A stretch of DNA of 64,000 nt from Opitutaceae bacterium (GTDB lineage: Bacteria > Verrucomicrobiota > Verrucomicrobiia > Opitutales > Opitutaceae), in the NCBI GenBank assembly GCA_018402455.1, contig JAGYIG010000017.1, positions 1 to 64,000 of the forward strand, read 5' to 3'. Numbering within the stretch: the first letter of the stretch is position 1; each line of letters starts with the position of its first letter. The notes beneath the pieces are model-generated. The model saw nothing but the letters and a program-made list of their open reading frames with translations. It ran no database searches and had not been told where the DNA came from. The translations under genes and the position numbers were made by a program. This document shows, one piece after another, positions 36,909 through 46,839 of this stretch.

Positions 36909-36986
36909 GTAGGGGCAGCTGACACCGCCTGCTGCGGTGGAGTGGCCGCACAGGCTGAAACGGGCTTCGTCAAGCGAAGCCCCTAC
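36909..36986. repeat. REP-like repeat unit A bounded by inverted GTAGGGGC/GCCCCTAC
   Basis: The unit begins GTAGGGGC at 36909 and ends GCCCCTAC at 36979-36986. Its inner part (36931-36987) repeats at 37028-37084 with two mismatches over 57 bp. It includes the hairpin GGCTTCG-TCAAG-CGAAGCC. It lies between the convergent pckG and PEP-CTERM genes. Confidence 0.7.
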
Positions 36987-37002
36987 GGCGTGCGGAGCGG
37001 TA

Positions 37003-37083
37003 GTAGGGGCGGCGCTTGACGCCGCCCGCTGCGGTGGAGTGGCCGGACAGGCTGAAACAGGCTTCGTCAAGCGAAGCCCCTAC
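37003..37083. repeat. REP-like repeat unit B with two hairpins, overlapping the PEP-CTERM stop
   Basis: The unit has the same inverted boundaries as unit A (GTAGGGGC at 37003, GCCCCTAC at 37076-37083). It has hairpins GGCGGCG-CTTGA-CGCCGCC at 37008-37026 and GGCTTCG-TCAAG-CGAAGCC near 37061-37079. The loops CTTGA and TCAAG are complementary. The stop codon and last residues (RRGFA) of the minus-strand PEP-CTERM gene lie inside it, so the repeat has intruded into the gene end. Confidence 0.7.
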
Positions 37084-38860
37084 GTGCCGAGCTGCGGCGT
37101 GGGTGGCGCAGGTAGGCGTCGCGGCGTGGTCGGCGCAGGCGCCACAGCGCCAGGCCCAGGCCCATCAGGATCGCGCCGTAGCTCGAGGGTTCGGGTACGG
37201 TGATCTCGTTGATGCCAAAGTCTCCGGTCAGCCAGATGGTGTCCGTGGGATAAAATCCGCAGCTGTGATCTGCGCGGTGCTCGCGTCAGGGGCGCTCGTC
37301 AATGGTCACTGCGCCTGAGCCGCTGCAAAGGCCGGTATCCGGGGCAGGTCGGAAGGAGGCCCAGTTGTTGACCGTGATGGTCACCCCGGAGGCGATGGTC
37401 AGGCGCCTGGTGTTGAGCGTGCTCGCATCCACCGCGCCAAAGTCGATGACGGTGTTGCCCGTGACGGAGGGTGCCCAGGTCAAGGTGCTGCCCCGGAGAG
37501 GGCGAGGTGGTGCCGGCGTCAGCTCCAGGGTGCCCTGAAGTCAAAGTCGTTGGTGATGTTCAGGTTGCCGGCGGCAGGCTACCAGGGTGCCGCCGGAACC
37601 CGCGCTGTCGCTGCCGAAATCAAAGGCCGTTCGGCGGTGATGTCGTCCATGTCGAGGGTGCCGGTGCCGAGACGTTCAACTGGCCCAGGGTCTCAGAGGG
37701 CGCCCCGCCGCGAAGCGCCGCCGGAGACGTTCAGTCCATCGCATCCGTGGAGGATGTCAAGGAGGCGAGGGTGAGGGTACCGGCGCTGACGTTGGTGGTG
37801 GAGATGGCGCGGTTTGAGCCTGGAGAGGGTGAGGCTGCCGGCGCCCTGTTGGTTGAGGGCCTATAGTGTTGGTGCCGGTGTGGTGTCGCCGGCGCCGTCC
37901 ACGCTGAGGGTGAGGCCGGAGCGGTATGGCGCTGGAGACGGTTAGGCCGGCGCCGCTGGCGGCGTTGGATCTGGGCGCTGGAGGCGAGGGTGACCGCGCC
38001 CGGACCAGCTGTTGCGCTGGCGAAGGCCCGAGGCGCCGTCGGCGGAGATGCCGGAGCCGTTGAGGGTGAGCGGCTTGCTGGCGATGGTCACGCCGTCGAG
38101 TTGGAGTTGGGCGCCGGCACGACGGTGGTGGAGCCGGCGGCGGCGCTGAGGCCCTGGTTGCCGTCCACGCGCACGATGTTGTTGAGATGCCGACCGCTGG
38201 CATGTCGAGCCGGAGAGGATGAGCAGGCCAGGTTGCCGGTCTTATCGAAGCCGCCGTTTTGGGATGCGTGCGTCGATGTCGTGGTGGAGCCGGCGGCCAC
38301 GTTGATGGGTCCGGTATTGCGTCGGCGTTGAAATCAAGGAGGCCGTCGATGGTGGCGGGACCTGAGAGGTGTGGGTGCTGGAAGATGTCGCCGGTGACAA
38401 AGAGGCTGCTGCCGGCGCTTCGCGGCGGTCTGGGCGTTGGAATAGCTGCCGTCGAGGGTGATGTCTTGGACGGCTGGGTGGCCGCGGGTGTCGAAGGTGC
38501 CGCCGGCGCGACGGTCAGGCGACGTTACGCTGGACTATGTTGTCGAAGTCGATGATGCCACCGGCGTCGTTGGTGCCCATGGTGGTGGGTGGCGAGCCGG
38601 CGGCGCCGATGCCATCCCCCGGACGGTGATGTCGTTGTTGATCCCGAAGTCCTCGGGCGGTCGACCCGGGGCGTCGTTAGAAGCACCCCGACCGCTTCTT
38701 CCGCCGTCGTTGATGATGACTCGTGCCGCGGTGAAGGGGGTGGTGGGGAACTCTGCCCAGGGGTGCCGGTCTGGTCGATCACGCCGATGACGGCAGAGGC
38801 GCCGGCACCGGCCTGGTCTGTTGGTCTGAGCGCTGAGGGGCGCGTTGAGGCGTGAGGTCT
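37067..38860 (-). pseudogene. Frameshifted C-terminal half of the PEP-CTERM autotransporter-repeat protein
   Basis: The minus strand continues the repeat protein of the next entry, but its frame changes about every 50-150 bases. Recognisable pieces are NAPLSAQ, ARVIINDGG, INNDITVRGMA, NNIVRVDGNQGLSAAAG, and an open segment near 37286-37483 with VTGNTVIDFGAVDASTLNTR. The final piece has the PEP-CTERM sorting signal EITVPEPSSYGAILMGLG, a hydrophobic helix and a basic RRPRR tail. In Gram-negatives this signal directs proteins to exosortase for envelope export. The density of indels, shared with the adjacent pckG end, suggests base-call errors or a collapsed repeat. Confidence 0.75.
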
Positions 38861-41703
38861 CCCGCGCCGTCCACGGTGAGGGCATGGGTGCCCATGTCGA
38901 TGGTGTCGTCGGCGTAGAACTCGGCGTTGAGGGTGGTGGTGCCGAGGGTGAGGGTGCCCGCATCGGACTGCACGGTGGTATCGGCGGAGAGGACGAAGTC
39001 GCCGCCGAGCAGGTTGTTGCCAGCGAGGTTTTGCACGGCGCCCGCGCCGGCGTTGCCGGTGCCCGCGAGGGTGAAGGTGGTCTGGTCCACGGTGATGCCG
39101 CCGGTGAGCGCGAGGGTGCCGCCGGCCGCGACCGTGGTGGCGCCCGTGCCCAAGGCGTCGTCGGCGCTGAGGGTCAGGGTGCTGCCGGAGCCGACCGTGG
39201 TGTCGCCGGAGTAGGTGTTGGTGTTGGCCAGGGTGAGGTTGCCACCGGTGGTGGTGAGGGTGCCGGTGCCGGAGATGACGCCGCCAAAAGTGTTGGTGCC
39301 GGAAGTGTTGGTGACGGTCCCGCTGTTGGTCACGGCCTCGCTGGCGATCGTGATGTTGTTGGTGAGGGCGAGGGTGGCGGTGGCGTCGACCGTGGTGCCG
39401 GCCGAGGCATTGCCGAGGGCGGTGTTCGAGGCGAGGGTAAGGGTGCCGGCGGAAACGGTGGTGGCCCCGGTGTAGGTGTTGTCGCCCGAGAAGGTGAGGT
39501 TGCCCGTGCCGGCCATTTCGACGGTGCCACTGCCGGAGAGCCGACCGGCATAGGTTGAGCTGTCGGTTCGGTCGACGACCACGGCGCTGTTGTTGATCAG
39601 GTTGCCGATGATGGAGCCGGTGGTGCCGCCGGCGCCGATTTGCAGGGTGCCAGCGTTGACGGTGGTGTTGCCCGCGTAGGTGTTGTCACCGGCGAGGGTG
39701 AGGGTGCCGGCGCCGGTTTTGGTGAGTCGGCTGGCGGGGGACGTGCTGCCGTTGGCAATGACCCCGTCGATGGTGGCATCGGTAGTGGTGTTGAACGTGA
39801 GGGTGCGGTTGCCGGCACTGTTGGAAATCGCCACGTCGCCGAAGGTGGTGCTGCCGGTGTTGGTGATGGTGAGGGTGCGGTTGCCGTTGGTGGTGAGCAG
39901 GCCGTTGAAGTCGAGGTCGGAGGAGCCGCCGATGGTCGCGTTGTTGTTGATCAGGAGCAGGGTGTTGTCGATGGTCCGGGCGGTGCCGTCGCCCTGTAAA
40001 GTGCCGTTGTTGAGTAGCAGCGTGCTGGTGCCAAAGGCGGCGTTGTTGCCAATTTGAATGATGCCGCCATCCAGACGGACATCGCCGGTGGTGGTGTTGG
40101 CACCGTTAAAAATAACCGTGCCGGTGTTGATATCGGTGATGCCGCCGTAGCTGTTGGTGCCGTTAAGGGTGGTGGTGCCGGTGTTGTTGATGGTGAGGTT
40201 GGCGGCGGTGGCTCCGCCCACGCCATCGGTGATGTTGCCGGCGATGGTGGTGTCCCCGGAACCGGCGAGGGTAAGTCGCCGGTTAATGGCGTCGTTGGAC
40301 AGGGCGATATCGCCGAGCGTGGTGTTGCCCGTGTTGTTGACCGTGAGGGTGCGATTGCCGCCGGTAACCGTGAGCGTGCCGGTGAAGTCCAGGTCGGAGG
40401 AACCCTCGATGATGGTGCCGTTGCCGGCCAGAGTCATGTCGTTGGTGATGGTGCGGGCGGTGCCATCGCCGCTGATGTCGCCGTTGGCCAGCCGCAGCTC
40501 GCCGGTGCCGAAGGCGTTGGCCGCGCCCACCACGACGTCGCCATTGTCGAGGCGGAACTGGCCGGAGAGGCCGCTGTTGTCACCGGTGATGACCAAGGTG
40601 CCGGCATTCATATCGGTGATGCCATCGTAGGTGTTGGTGCCGGATAGGGTGAGGGTGCCACCGTCGTTTTTGGTCAGGTTGCCGGCACTGGCGGAGGCCC
40701 CGTTGGAGATGTCGCCGGAGATCTCGATGTCGTTGATCCCCCGCACGGTCAGGCGGCGGTTGAGGGTGTTGTCGGAGAGTGCGATGTCACCACTGATGAG
40801 GTAGCTCCCCATGCCGTCCGCGTAGATGGTGCGGTTGTTGATCAGCGTCATGGTGCCGCTGAGCTCGATGTCGTCGGTGCCGCCCAACCGGAATGTGCCG
40901 GTCAGCCGGGTGTCGTTGGCGATGTTGCGGGCTCCGCCCGCGGACTCGAGGGTGGCGTTGCCGAGGTCAACCCGGCTGGTGCCGAAGGCGGCGTTGTCCC
41001 CGATGGCGACCGTTCCCGCGGTAAGCAACGAATCACCGGTGTAGGTGTTGGCTCCGACGATGGTCAGGGTTCCGGAGCCCTGCTTGCGAATGCGACCGGC
41101 GTTGGAAATGAGCCCACTGATGGTGGTGTCGCCGGTGCCGGTCAGGGTTAAAAGCCGACTCGTGGTGGCCGATAGGTCGATGTCATTGAAGGTGACGGCC
41201 CCGGTGGTGTTGTTGGTGATCGCGCGGCTGTTTTGCACCGTCAGCGTGCCGTTGATTCCGATGGCATGGGCGCCGGTGAAGATCACGTTTTGACTGATCA
41301 GCACATTTTGAAACTCCAGGCCTCCGGCGGTGGCGGCCCAAGTTTGAGCTCCGTTGATGCGCACCTCGGCGTTGAACGTCTGCGTGGCGGAGTTGTTGTT
41401 CGTGATGCCGCCGGAGTTCAGTGCGAGTTGATTGCCGCTGTTAAAGGTGAAACCATTGCTGCCCGTGGCGGCGAAGCTGACTCCATTGACGACGCGATTA
41501 GCGCCCAGCGTGAGGGTGTATTGGCTATTGGCATTGGCGGCATCGAAGGCCGCAATATCGGCCGTGGCAGGCAAAGAGCCGGTGTCCCAATTTGCGCCGG
41601 TTGACCATGCGCCCGTGCCCGCGCTGCCGTCCCAAGTCACGGTGGCAGCGGGGAGCAAACTGCAAAGAAATACCCCGGCCATGACCCATCGAGCTGCTCT
41701 CAT
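38779..41703 (-). CDS. PEP-CTERM autotransporter-associated beta-strand-repeat protein, intact N-terminal 974 residues
   Basis: This is the N-terminal, uninterrupted part of a surface protein that would exceed 1500 residues. An N-terminal signal ([20 protein letters not shown]) is followed by [20 protein letters not shown], typical of such proteins. More than ten Gly/Thr/Asn-rich beta-strand repeats follow (patterns [49 protein letters not shown]). These are the PATR-type repeats (TIGR02601). The ATG at 41703 is preceded by AGGAG 8 bases upstream, one of the few clear Shine-Dalgarno sites here. The frame is sound until about 38860, where the broken C-terminal half begins. The role is probably adhesion or the surface layer. 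Confidence 0.85.
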   Translation of the reverse strand: MRAARWVMAGVFLCSLLPAATVTWDGSAGTGAWSTGANWDTGSLPATADIAAFDAANANSQYTLTLGANRVVNGVSFAATGSNGFTFNSGNQLALNSGGITNNNSATQTFNAEVRINGAQTWAATAGGLEFQNVLISQNVIFTGAHAIGINGTLTVQNSRAITNNTTGAVTFNDIDLSATTSRLLTLTGTGDTTISGLISNAGRIRKQGSGTLTIVGANTYTGDSLLTAGTVAIGDNAAFGTSRVDLGNATLESAGGARNIANDTRLTGTFRLGGTDDIELSGTMTLINNRTIYADGMGSYLISGDIALSDNTLNRRLTVRGINDIEISGDISNGASASAGNLTKNDGGTLTLSGTNTYDGITDMNAGTLVITGDNSGLSGQFRLDNGDVVVGAANAFGTGELRLANGDISGDGTARTITNDMTLAGNGTIIEGSSDLDFTGTLTVTGGNRTLTVNNTGNTTLGDIALSNDAINRRLTLAGSGDTTIAGNITDGVGGATAANLTINNTGTTTLNGTNSYGGITDINTGTVIFNGANTTTGDVRLDGGIIQIGNNAAFGTSTLLLNNGTLQGDGTARTIDNTLLLINNNATIGGSSDLDFNGLLTTNGNRTLTITNTGSTTFGDVAISNSAGNRTLTFNTTTDATIDGVIANGSTSPASRLTKTGAGTLTLAGDNTYAGNTTVNAGTLQIGAGGTTGSIIGNLINNSAVVVDRTDSSTYAGRLSGSGTVEMAGTGNLTFSGDNTYTGATTVSAGTLTLASNTALGNASAGTTVDATATLALTNNITIASEAVTNSGTVTNTSGTNTFGGVISGTGTLTTTGGNLTLANTNTYSGDTTVGSGSTLTLSADDALGTGATTVAAGGTLALTGGITVDQTTFTLAGTGNAGAGAVQNLAGNNLLGGDFVLSADTTVQSDAGTLTLGTTTLNAEFYADDTIDMGTHALTVDGAGDLTPQRAPQRSDQQTRPVPAPLPSSA

Positions 41704-41999
41704 CCGCTGTGCTCCTCGCACAGTAAGGCACCCTGAATAGGACGCTGGATTTAGAGAGGAGCTGTTCATCGCTTCGCGATGTATGCTCTGCTTCGGGCCA
41801 AAGGCAATTTCATATCTAGGGTATTGACCCCAGGCATGAGTCCCTCCCTGGGACGGGTATGATGGCCGCAGGGGGACGGTGACATCGTCGTTGACCCGGC
41901 GGGGAATCCCCCTCGGTTTCATGGCGCGATGAATTTCTCCCGCCAACAGCGCCTGATCCGAGCCGCGGGGCCAGCCTTTAACGGTCTCTCTTGCGGCTG
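41704..41999. other. 296-base divergent intergenic region
   Basis: It separates the PEP-CTERM gene and pnuC. It has AT-richer sequence near 41800-41825 and short inverted repeats (GGGGAATCCCC near 41910), but no promoter or riboswitch that I can name. Long open frames here are shadows. Confidence 0.3.
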
Positions 42000-42623
42000 A
42001 TGGACGGGTGGGAAGCAATTTGGCGAGGCCTGTCCGCGGGGCAGGGGTGGGACCAATTGAACCTCGGGTTGGGCATCGCCGGGGTGGTGTTGATGATCCG
42101 CCGGAGTTTGTGGGCGTTCCCGGTGGGAATGGTGGCGGTCACGGTGCAGGGATTCTTGTTTTGGCAGTGGACGTTCTACGCCGATGCCAAACTGCAGGTC
42201 TTCTTTTTTGTCTGCCTGGGGTATGGTTGGTGGCACTGGACCAAGCACCGGGGCAGTCTGCCGGAGTTGCCCATCACCACTTTGTCCTGGCGTGCGCGGT
42301 TTTCGTGGCTGGCTGCGGCGGTGGCCGGGACCCTGATCTGGGGTTGGTGGCAGGCCAACTATACCGATGCTGCGATGCCCTTTCGGGACACCTTTATCGC
42401 CAGCTTCAGCATGGTGGCGCAGGTGTTGCAGGTGCGGAAACGACGGGAAAACTGGATTGGGTGGGTGATGGTGAATTCCATGGCGGTCGTCACCTACGCG
42501 GCGGCGGGGCTGACCTACACGGCCTTTTTGTATTTGGTCTTCCTCGGCCTGGCTCTGGCCGGGTGGCGGGCGTGGGGCCGGGCCATGCAAGCCCAGTCGG
42601 AGGGGGAGGGGAACGATGCCTGA
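42000..42623 (+). CDS. pnuC: PnuC-family nicotinamide riboside transporter
   Basis: The product is a 207-residue membrane protein with seven or eight helices. The pattern [39 protein letters not shown] and [10 protein letters not shown], then [20 protein letters not shown]-like sequence ([15 protein letters not shown]), matches PnuC, which imports nicotinamide riboside by facilitated diffusion. ATG 42000 is preferred over an in-frame TTG at 41991. Its end overlaps the NadR-like kinase gene by 8 bases, which supports a salvage pair. Confidence 0.9.
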   Translation: MDGWEAIWRGLSAGQGWDQLNLGLGIAGVVLMIRRSLWAFPVGMVAVTVQGFLFWQWTFYADAKLQVFFFVCLGYGWWHWTKHRGSLPELPITTLSWRARFSWLAAAVAGTLIWGWWQANYTDAAMPFRDTFIASFSMVAQVLQVRKRRENWIGWVMVNSMAVVTYAAAGLTYTAFLYLVFLGLALAGWRAWGRAMQAQSEGEGNDA

Positions 42624-43167
42624 AGCGGTCATACGGGTGGGGATTGTGGGCACGGAGTCCACCGGCAAGTCGGCGCTGGCGGAGGCGCTGGCGAATCATT
42701 TCGACGAGCCTTTTGCGGCGGAGTTCGTGCGGGAGTTCTGGGATCTCCGCGCCGGTCGGATTGACCCGGCGGATCTGAGCACCATCGCCCGCGGTCAGAT
42801 CGTGAGTGAAGAAACGGCGGCGCTGCGGGCCCGACGTATCGTTTTTTGTGATACGACGTTGCTGATGAATGTGCGTTGGGCCGATGACCTCTACGCGGGG
42901 TGCATCCCCGCGTGGGTGCGAACGGCGGCGGATGTGCGCGCCCCGCGCTATGCGCTGCATCTGTTGTGCGAACCCGATTTGCCCTGGGCCAATGATCCCC
43001 AGCGAACCTATGCGGATGAAACGGAGTGGCGCGCCTCGGCGGAGCGGGTGCGACAGATGGTGATCGAGCGGGATCTGCCCATGGTGTCCATCGGCGGCCG
43101 GGGGGAGGCGAGACTCGCGCTCGCTATCAAGGCGGTGCAGGCGGTTGTGGCTGGGGACGGCGGTTAA
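42616..43167 (+). CDS. NadR-type ATPase/nicotinamide riboside kinase
   Basis: The product is a 183-residue P-loop kinase. Walker A GTESTGKS lies at 12-19. EFVREFWDLRAG and the LCEPDLPWANDPQRTYAD segment match the ribosylnicotinamide kinase domain of NadR (here without the NMN adenylyltransferase or HTH domains). It would phosphorylate the nicotinamide riboside taken up by the overlapping PnuC, trapping it as NMN for NAD synthesis. The stop is 66 bases before MscS. Confidence 0.9.
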   Translation: MPEAVIRVGIVGTESTGKSALAEALANHFDEPFAAEFVREFWDLRAGRIDPADLSTIARGQIVSEETAALRARRIVFCDTTLLMNVRWADDLYAGCIPAWVRTAADVRAPRYALHLLCEPDLPWANDPQRTYADETEWRASAERVRQMVIERDLPMVSIGGRGEARLALAIKAVQAVVAGDGG

Positions 43168-43233
43168 GACTCGGACCGCGGCCCTGCGACCCCGGATTGA
43201 CGTCGCCCCAAGCGTGACCTTCGCTCCGCTCGT

Positions 43234-44517
43234 ATGATGCACACATTTGTTCGGTTCCTTGAAGACTGGCTGCTGGCCCAAGGCATGCCCACGACGTGGG
43301 CGGATGGGTTCTCGGTGAGTATTGGCTTTGTCCTTTTGGGGGTGCTTGCCTGGTCCGCCAACTTTGTCGCCAAGAGCGTTATTTTGCGGCTGGTCAAAGC
43401 CGCGGTAAAACGAAGCAAAACCGACATCGATGATGCGTTCGTGGATACGGGGGTGTTCACCCGACTTTCCCATCTGGCGCCCGCTCTGGTCATCAACACC
43501 TTTGCCCCCGGGGTCCTGGGGCGTTCCGATGCGGTCCTCGAAGGCGTGAACGACGCGGTCAGTGTCTACCTGGTTTGCATCTGGCTGGGCGTGCTCTTCG
43601 CGGTGCTCAATGCGATCCAGAAGGTCGTGGAGCACAAATCGAAGACCCGGGGACTGCCGATCAAAGGGTTTGCCCAGGCGGTCAAGCTCGTGGCGGTCGT
43701 CGTCGCCCTGATCCTGATCCTGGCGGTGATGTTGGGTAAGTCGCCGATTTATCTGTTCTCGGGGCTGGGCGCCCTGACGGCGGTGCTGATGTTTGTCTTC
43801 AAGGACGCGATTCTTGGCTTCGTCGCCGGGATACAGATTTCCGCCAACCAGATGGTGCGGGTGGGCGATTGGATCGAGATGCCTCAGGCCAGTGCTGATG
43901 GTGACGTCATCGACGTTTCGCTCACGACGGTAAAGGTGCAGAATTGGGACAAAACCATCTCCACCATTCCCACCTATGATCTCATCTCGAAATCCTTTCG
44001 CAATTGGCGGGGGATGTCCGATTCGGGGGGGCGTCGCATTAAGCGCAACCTGTGTTTTGATGCCAATTCGATTCAGTTTGCGAACGCGGACCAGCTCGAG
44101 CGGTGGAGTCAGATCAGCCACGTGCGGGAGCACCTGGCGGCCAAACGCGCCGAAATCGCGAAGGACAACGAGAAGCTGGGCGAGGAAGCCAATGTGTTGG
44201 GCAACGGACGGCGGCTGACGAACATTGGCACTTTTCGCGCCTATACCCTGAACTACCTGCGCAACCACCCGCACATCGATCAGGGCAAGACCCTGCTGGT
44301 GCGGCAGCTTCAATCGACGCCGCATGGCCTGCCACTGGAGATCTACTGTTTTGTGAACAACACCGCTTGGGCGTTTTACGAAGGCGTGCAGTCCGATATT
44401 TTCGATCACCTGCTCGCCGTAGCCAAGGTCTTTGATCTCGAGGTGTATCAGCATCCCAGTGGGTCCGACTTGAGTGAAGGGCTCGCGGCGCTCCGGGACG
44501 CGATGAAACCCCAATGA
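43234..44517 (+). CDS. MscS-family mechanosensitive channel (YbdG-like)
   Basis: The product is a 427-residue channel. Several N-terminal helices are followed by the pore helix and MscS core: LFSGLGALTAVLMFVFKDAI (about 170-189), GFVAGIQISANQMVRVGDWIEMP and a beta domain with VSLTTVKVQNWDKTISTIPTYDL. A central insert with NWRGMSDSGGRRIKRNL and a large C-terminal region resemble E. coli YbdG/MscM-type proteins. It releases solutes on osmotic downshock. Its stop overlaps the TcdA start (ATGA). Confidence 0.92.
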   Translation: MMHTFVRFLEDWLLAQGMPTTWADGFSVSIGFVLLGVLAWSANFVAKSVILRLVKAAVKRSKTDIDDAFVDTGVFTRLSHLAPALVINTFAPGVLGRSDAVLEGVNDAVSVYLVCIWLGVLFAVLNAIQKVVEHKSKTRGLPIKGFAQAVKLVAVVVALILILAVMLGKSPIYLFSGLGALTAVLMFVFKDAILGFVAGIQISANQMVRVGDWIEMPQASADGDVIDVSLTTVKVQNWDKTISTIPTYDLISKSFRNWRGMSDSGGRRIKRNLCFDANSIQFANADQLERWSQISHVREHLAAKRAEIAKDNEKLGEEANVLGNGRRLTNIGTFRAYTLNYLRNHPHIDQGKTLLVRQLQSTPHGLPLEIYCFVNNTAWAFYEGVQSDIFDHLLAVAKVFDLEVYQHPSGSDLSEGLAALRDAMKPQ

Positions 44518-45290
44518 ATGCGGGCTACGCGGATCGGTTTGGGGGCCTGGGCCGACTCTTGGGCACCGCGGCCTTGCCCCGCCTGCAGGCGGCCCATGTG
44601 GCGGTGATCGGCCTCGGCGGCGTCGGGTCATGGACCGTCGAGGGGCTGGCGCGCAGCGGGGTGGGGCGGCTCACCCTGATCGATCTCGATGATGTTTGCG
44701 TGACCAACACCAACCGACAGTTGCCGGCGATGTCCGGCAACTTGGGGCGACCCAAGGCGGAGGTTCTGGCGGAGCGAGTCCGCCTCATAAATCCGGAATG
44801 TCACGTGGACGTGGTCATGGCGTTTCTCACCGCGGCCAACGCCGATCAATTGCTCGAACCCGACTTTGATGTGGTGGTGGACGCGATTGACGGCACCACC
44901 AACAAGGCCGATCTGCTGGGCGCGGCGGTCCGACTGGGGAAGCGGTGTGTGACCGTGGGCGGCGCCGGTGGACGCCGGGATGTCGCGCAACTCCGGATCG
45001 GTGATCTGGGCGAGGCGTGGGGAGACGAATTGCTCAAAATGGTGCGCAAAAAGCTTCGCCGGGAGCACGGCTTCGCCCGCGGTGAAGGCAACCGATACGG
45101 GGTGCGTTGTGTCTGGTCGCCGGAGCAACCGGTTTACCCCTGGGCCGATGGATCCTGCGGGACCGAGCCGGAGCCCGGCAGTAATCTGAAACTGGATTGT
45201 GCTAGTGGATTTGGCACCGCGGTCTGGGTGACCGGCGCCATGGGGCTGGCGGCGGCGCAGGCGGCGGTGACCTGGATCGCCGAAGGGTGA
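44514..45290 (+). CDS. tcdA: tRNA threonylcarbamoyladenosine dehydratase (TcdA/CsdL)
   Basis: The product is a 258-residue E1-like ATP-dependent dehydratase that converts t6A37 to cyclic ct6A in tRNA. ATP loop VIGLGGVGSW lies at 31-40. LIDLDDVCVTNTNRQLPA, GRPKAEVLAERVRLINP and VVVDAIDGTTNKADL are the adenylation motifs. NLKLDCASGFGTAVWVTGAMGL resembles the TcdA C-terminal signature. It is cotranscribed with mscS through a four-base overlap, with no obvious functional link. Confidence 0.93.
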   Translation: MNAGYADRFGGLGRLLGTAALPRLQAAHVAVIGLGGVGSWTVEGLARSGVGRLTLIDLDDVCVTNTNRQLPAMSGNLGRPKAEVLAERVRLINPECHVDVVMAFLTAANADQLLEPDFDVVVDAIDGTTNKADLLGAAVRLGKRCVTVGGAGGRRDVAQLRIGDLGEAWGDELLKMVRKKLRREHGFARGEGNRYGVRCVWSPEQPVYPWADGSCGTEPEPGSNLKLDCASGFGTAVWVTGAMGLAAAQAAVTWIAEG

Positions 45291-45300
45291 GCGGAGCGGA

Positions 45301-46005
45301 TCAGGCGTCCCCGAAGATCTCCAGCAGACGCTGAAACAAGCGGTTTACCCGGGCTTGGTTCCCCTTCACCAGTTCGTGAAATTTTTTAAAATCGATCTCG
45401 GTGCCCTCGAGGCCGTTGGCGTAGTTGTCGATCAGAGCGAGGCTGTTGTAGTTCAAACCGGCTTCGGTGCACAGATCGGCTTCGAAGGCGGCGGTCATGC
45501 CGATGACGTCGCCCCAATCCTTGACCACCCGGATCTCGGCCTTGGTTTCGAAGCGGGGGCCGCGCATCTGCACGTAAGTCTTGCCCGGTTGGATGGCGAA
45601 CTCAGGGGCCAGCTCCTCGAGTATCCGGGGGATGAGGTTGTTGGCGATGCCAGGCGGCCCCCCTTTGAGCTCGCGATCATAAAACGTTTTTGGACCTTCC
45701 TGCAGACAGAGGTAGTCGCTGCAGGAAACGAACGTGCCGGGGCCGAGCTTCGGGTCCAGTGATCCGACGGAATTGAGTGAAACCACCTCGGTGAATCCAA
45801 GGTCCGCCAGCGCCCGGATATTGGCGCGGTAGTTGATGGCATGGGGCGGGAGCGGGAATTCGTAGCCGTGACGATTGATCAGCACTTGGTCGCCCCGGGC
45901 TTTGTAGGTCACCGGGCCATATTCCGTCGCGATCGTTTTCACCTCCCACGCGGCAAAAAGATCCGATTTCACTATGCTGGTGCCGCTGATAAACGCTACT
46001 TTCAT
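45301..46005 (-). CDS. MTAP/PNP-family nucleoside phosphorylase
   Basis: The product is a 234-residue phosphorylase of the 5'-methylthioadenosine phosphorylase/purine nucleoside phosphorylase family. It was identified from ISGTSI, NRHGYEFPLPPHAINYRANI (the phosphate/base loop), VVSLNSVGSLDP, YVQMRGPRFETKAEIR and VIGMTAAFEADLC (the purine-binding MTxxPE region altered to MTAAFE). The changed MTAAFEA motif and short length make substrate choice (MTA versus inosine) uncertain. It is convergent with TcdA, with 10 bases between the stop codons, and divergent from the lipoprotein gene. Confidence 0.88.
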   Translation of the reverse strand: MKVAFISGTSIVKSDLFAAWEVKTIATEYGPVTYKARGDQVLINRHGYEFPLPPHAINYRANIRALADLGFTEVVSLNSVGSLDPKLGPGTFVSCSDYLCLQEGPKTFYDRELKGGPPGIANNLIPRILEELAPEFAIQPGKTYVQMRGPRFETKAEIRVVKDWGDVIGMTAAFEADLCTEAGLNYNSLALIDNYANGLEGTEIDFKKFHELVKGNQARVNRLFQRLLEIFGDA

Positions 46006-46035
46006 GGGAGCTGATCAACGGCTGCTCCCCGATCC

Positions 46036-46794
46036 ATGACAACGCCAAAACCGATCCTCCTGCTGCCCCTTTTGCTGGTTATTTTCGCGGGCTGCGCCTC
46101 CCGTGGTCCGACTCACCTCTACTCGGCCGGAGCCGGCACGGCACCGATCCACGACCTGGCCTTGGAACAGGGATCGGACGATGCGTTGGTCGGGTTCCTC
46201 GAACCCGGCGACCGGGTGATCGGGTTGGGCTACGAACACAACACGGACTACATCTGGCTGCGTTTGGCTCCGGGGGATCGTCTGGTGACCGTCAAACGAG
46301 GGATTCGGGAACTTTGGTATGACTATGATCTGCCCCCCGCTTTCAAGATGGCAGCGGAGCAACCGGGAGATCTGGCGGTGCGATCGTTCAATCGCATGGT
46401 CTACGCCGTGATGCCAACCGCGGGGACGATCGGTAAAATCACCCGCTATGGCGACGTGCAGGAGGCGTTTAAGCCCAGCGGTGGCCCGGACCCCATCGGC
46501 GGGCTGGCTTGGGATCAGGTCAACGACCGGCTGCTCGTGCTCCGGTCCGACAGCGGGGAAGTCATCGCCTACGCCAACGAGCGGGTGGAAGTCGCGCGCG
46601 TGCGGCTGGATGCGGCGGTGCGCCCCCAGACGCTGGCCTACGACAGCAACCGCGCGAGATATTATGTGCCGCTCGCCGAGAAAGGCTGGCTGGGGGAGTT
46701 CGATGCCGAAGGCCGCTTGCTCAACCGCCTGCCCTGGCCGGACGACATGGCGGCTCTCGCGGCCGGTCAACGCTCGTTGGTTCGGGTCTTCTGA
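46036..46794 (+). CDS. Putative lipoprotein, beta-propeller-like, unknown function
   Basis: The product has 252 residues with a lipoprotein signal ending IFAGC (lipid Cys at 20). The mature part alternates VIGLGYEHNTDYIWLRLAPG, GGLAWDQVNDRLLVLRSDSG and RLDAAVRPQTLAYDSNRARYY, a pattern like repeated blades of a propeller that tracks values along a path (compare SMP-30/NHL-like proteins). I do not recognise the family. It is divergent from the phosphorylase by 30 bases and is followed by a strong hairpin. Confidence 0.7.
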   Translation: MTTPKPILLLPLLLVIFAGCASRGPTHLYSAGAGTAPIHDLALEQGSDDALVGFLEPGDRVIGLGYEHNTDYIWLRLAPGDRLVTVKRGIRELWYDYDLPPAFKMAAEQPGDLAVRSFNRMVYAVMPTAGTIGKITRYGDVQEAFKPSGGPDPIGGLAWDQVNDRLLVLRSDSGEVIAYANERVEVARVRLDAAVRPQTLAYDSNRARYYVPLAEKGWLGEFDAEGRLLNRLPWPDDMAALAAGQRSLVRVF

Positions 46795-46800
46795 CCCGGA

Positions 46801-46827
46801 CCCTTGTCATCTAGGAGATGACAAGGG
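46801..46827. terminator. Hairpin between convergent genes
   Basis: CCCTTGTCATCT and AGATGACAAGGG pair perfectly over 12 bp around AGG. There is no clear T tract on either side, so it may be an RNA-end stabiliser rather than a classic terminator. Confidence 0.65.
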
Positions 46828-46839
46828 CGGGGGCGGCGC

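Noticed and set aside
38900-41400. Periodic repeats read as a CRISPR array
   Set aside because: The periodicity is in-frame protein repeats of variable length (autotransporter beta strands), not identical direct repeats with unique spacers.
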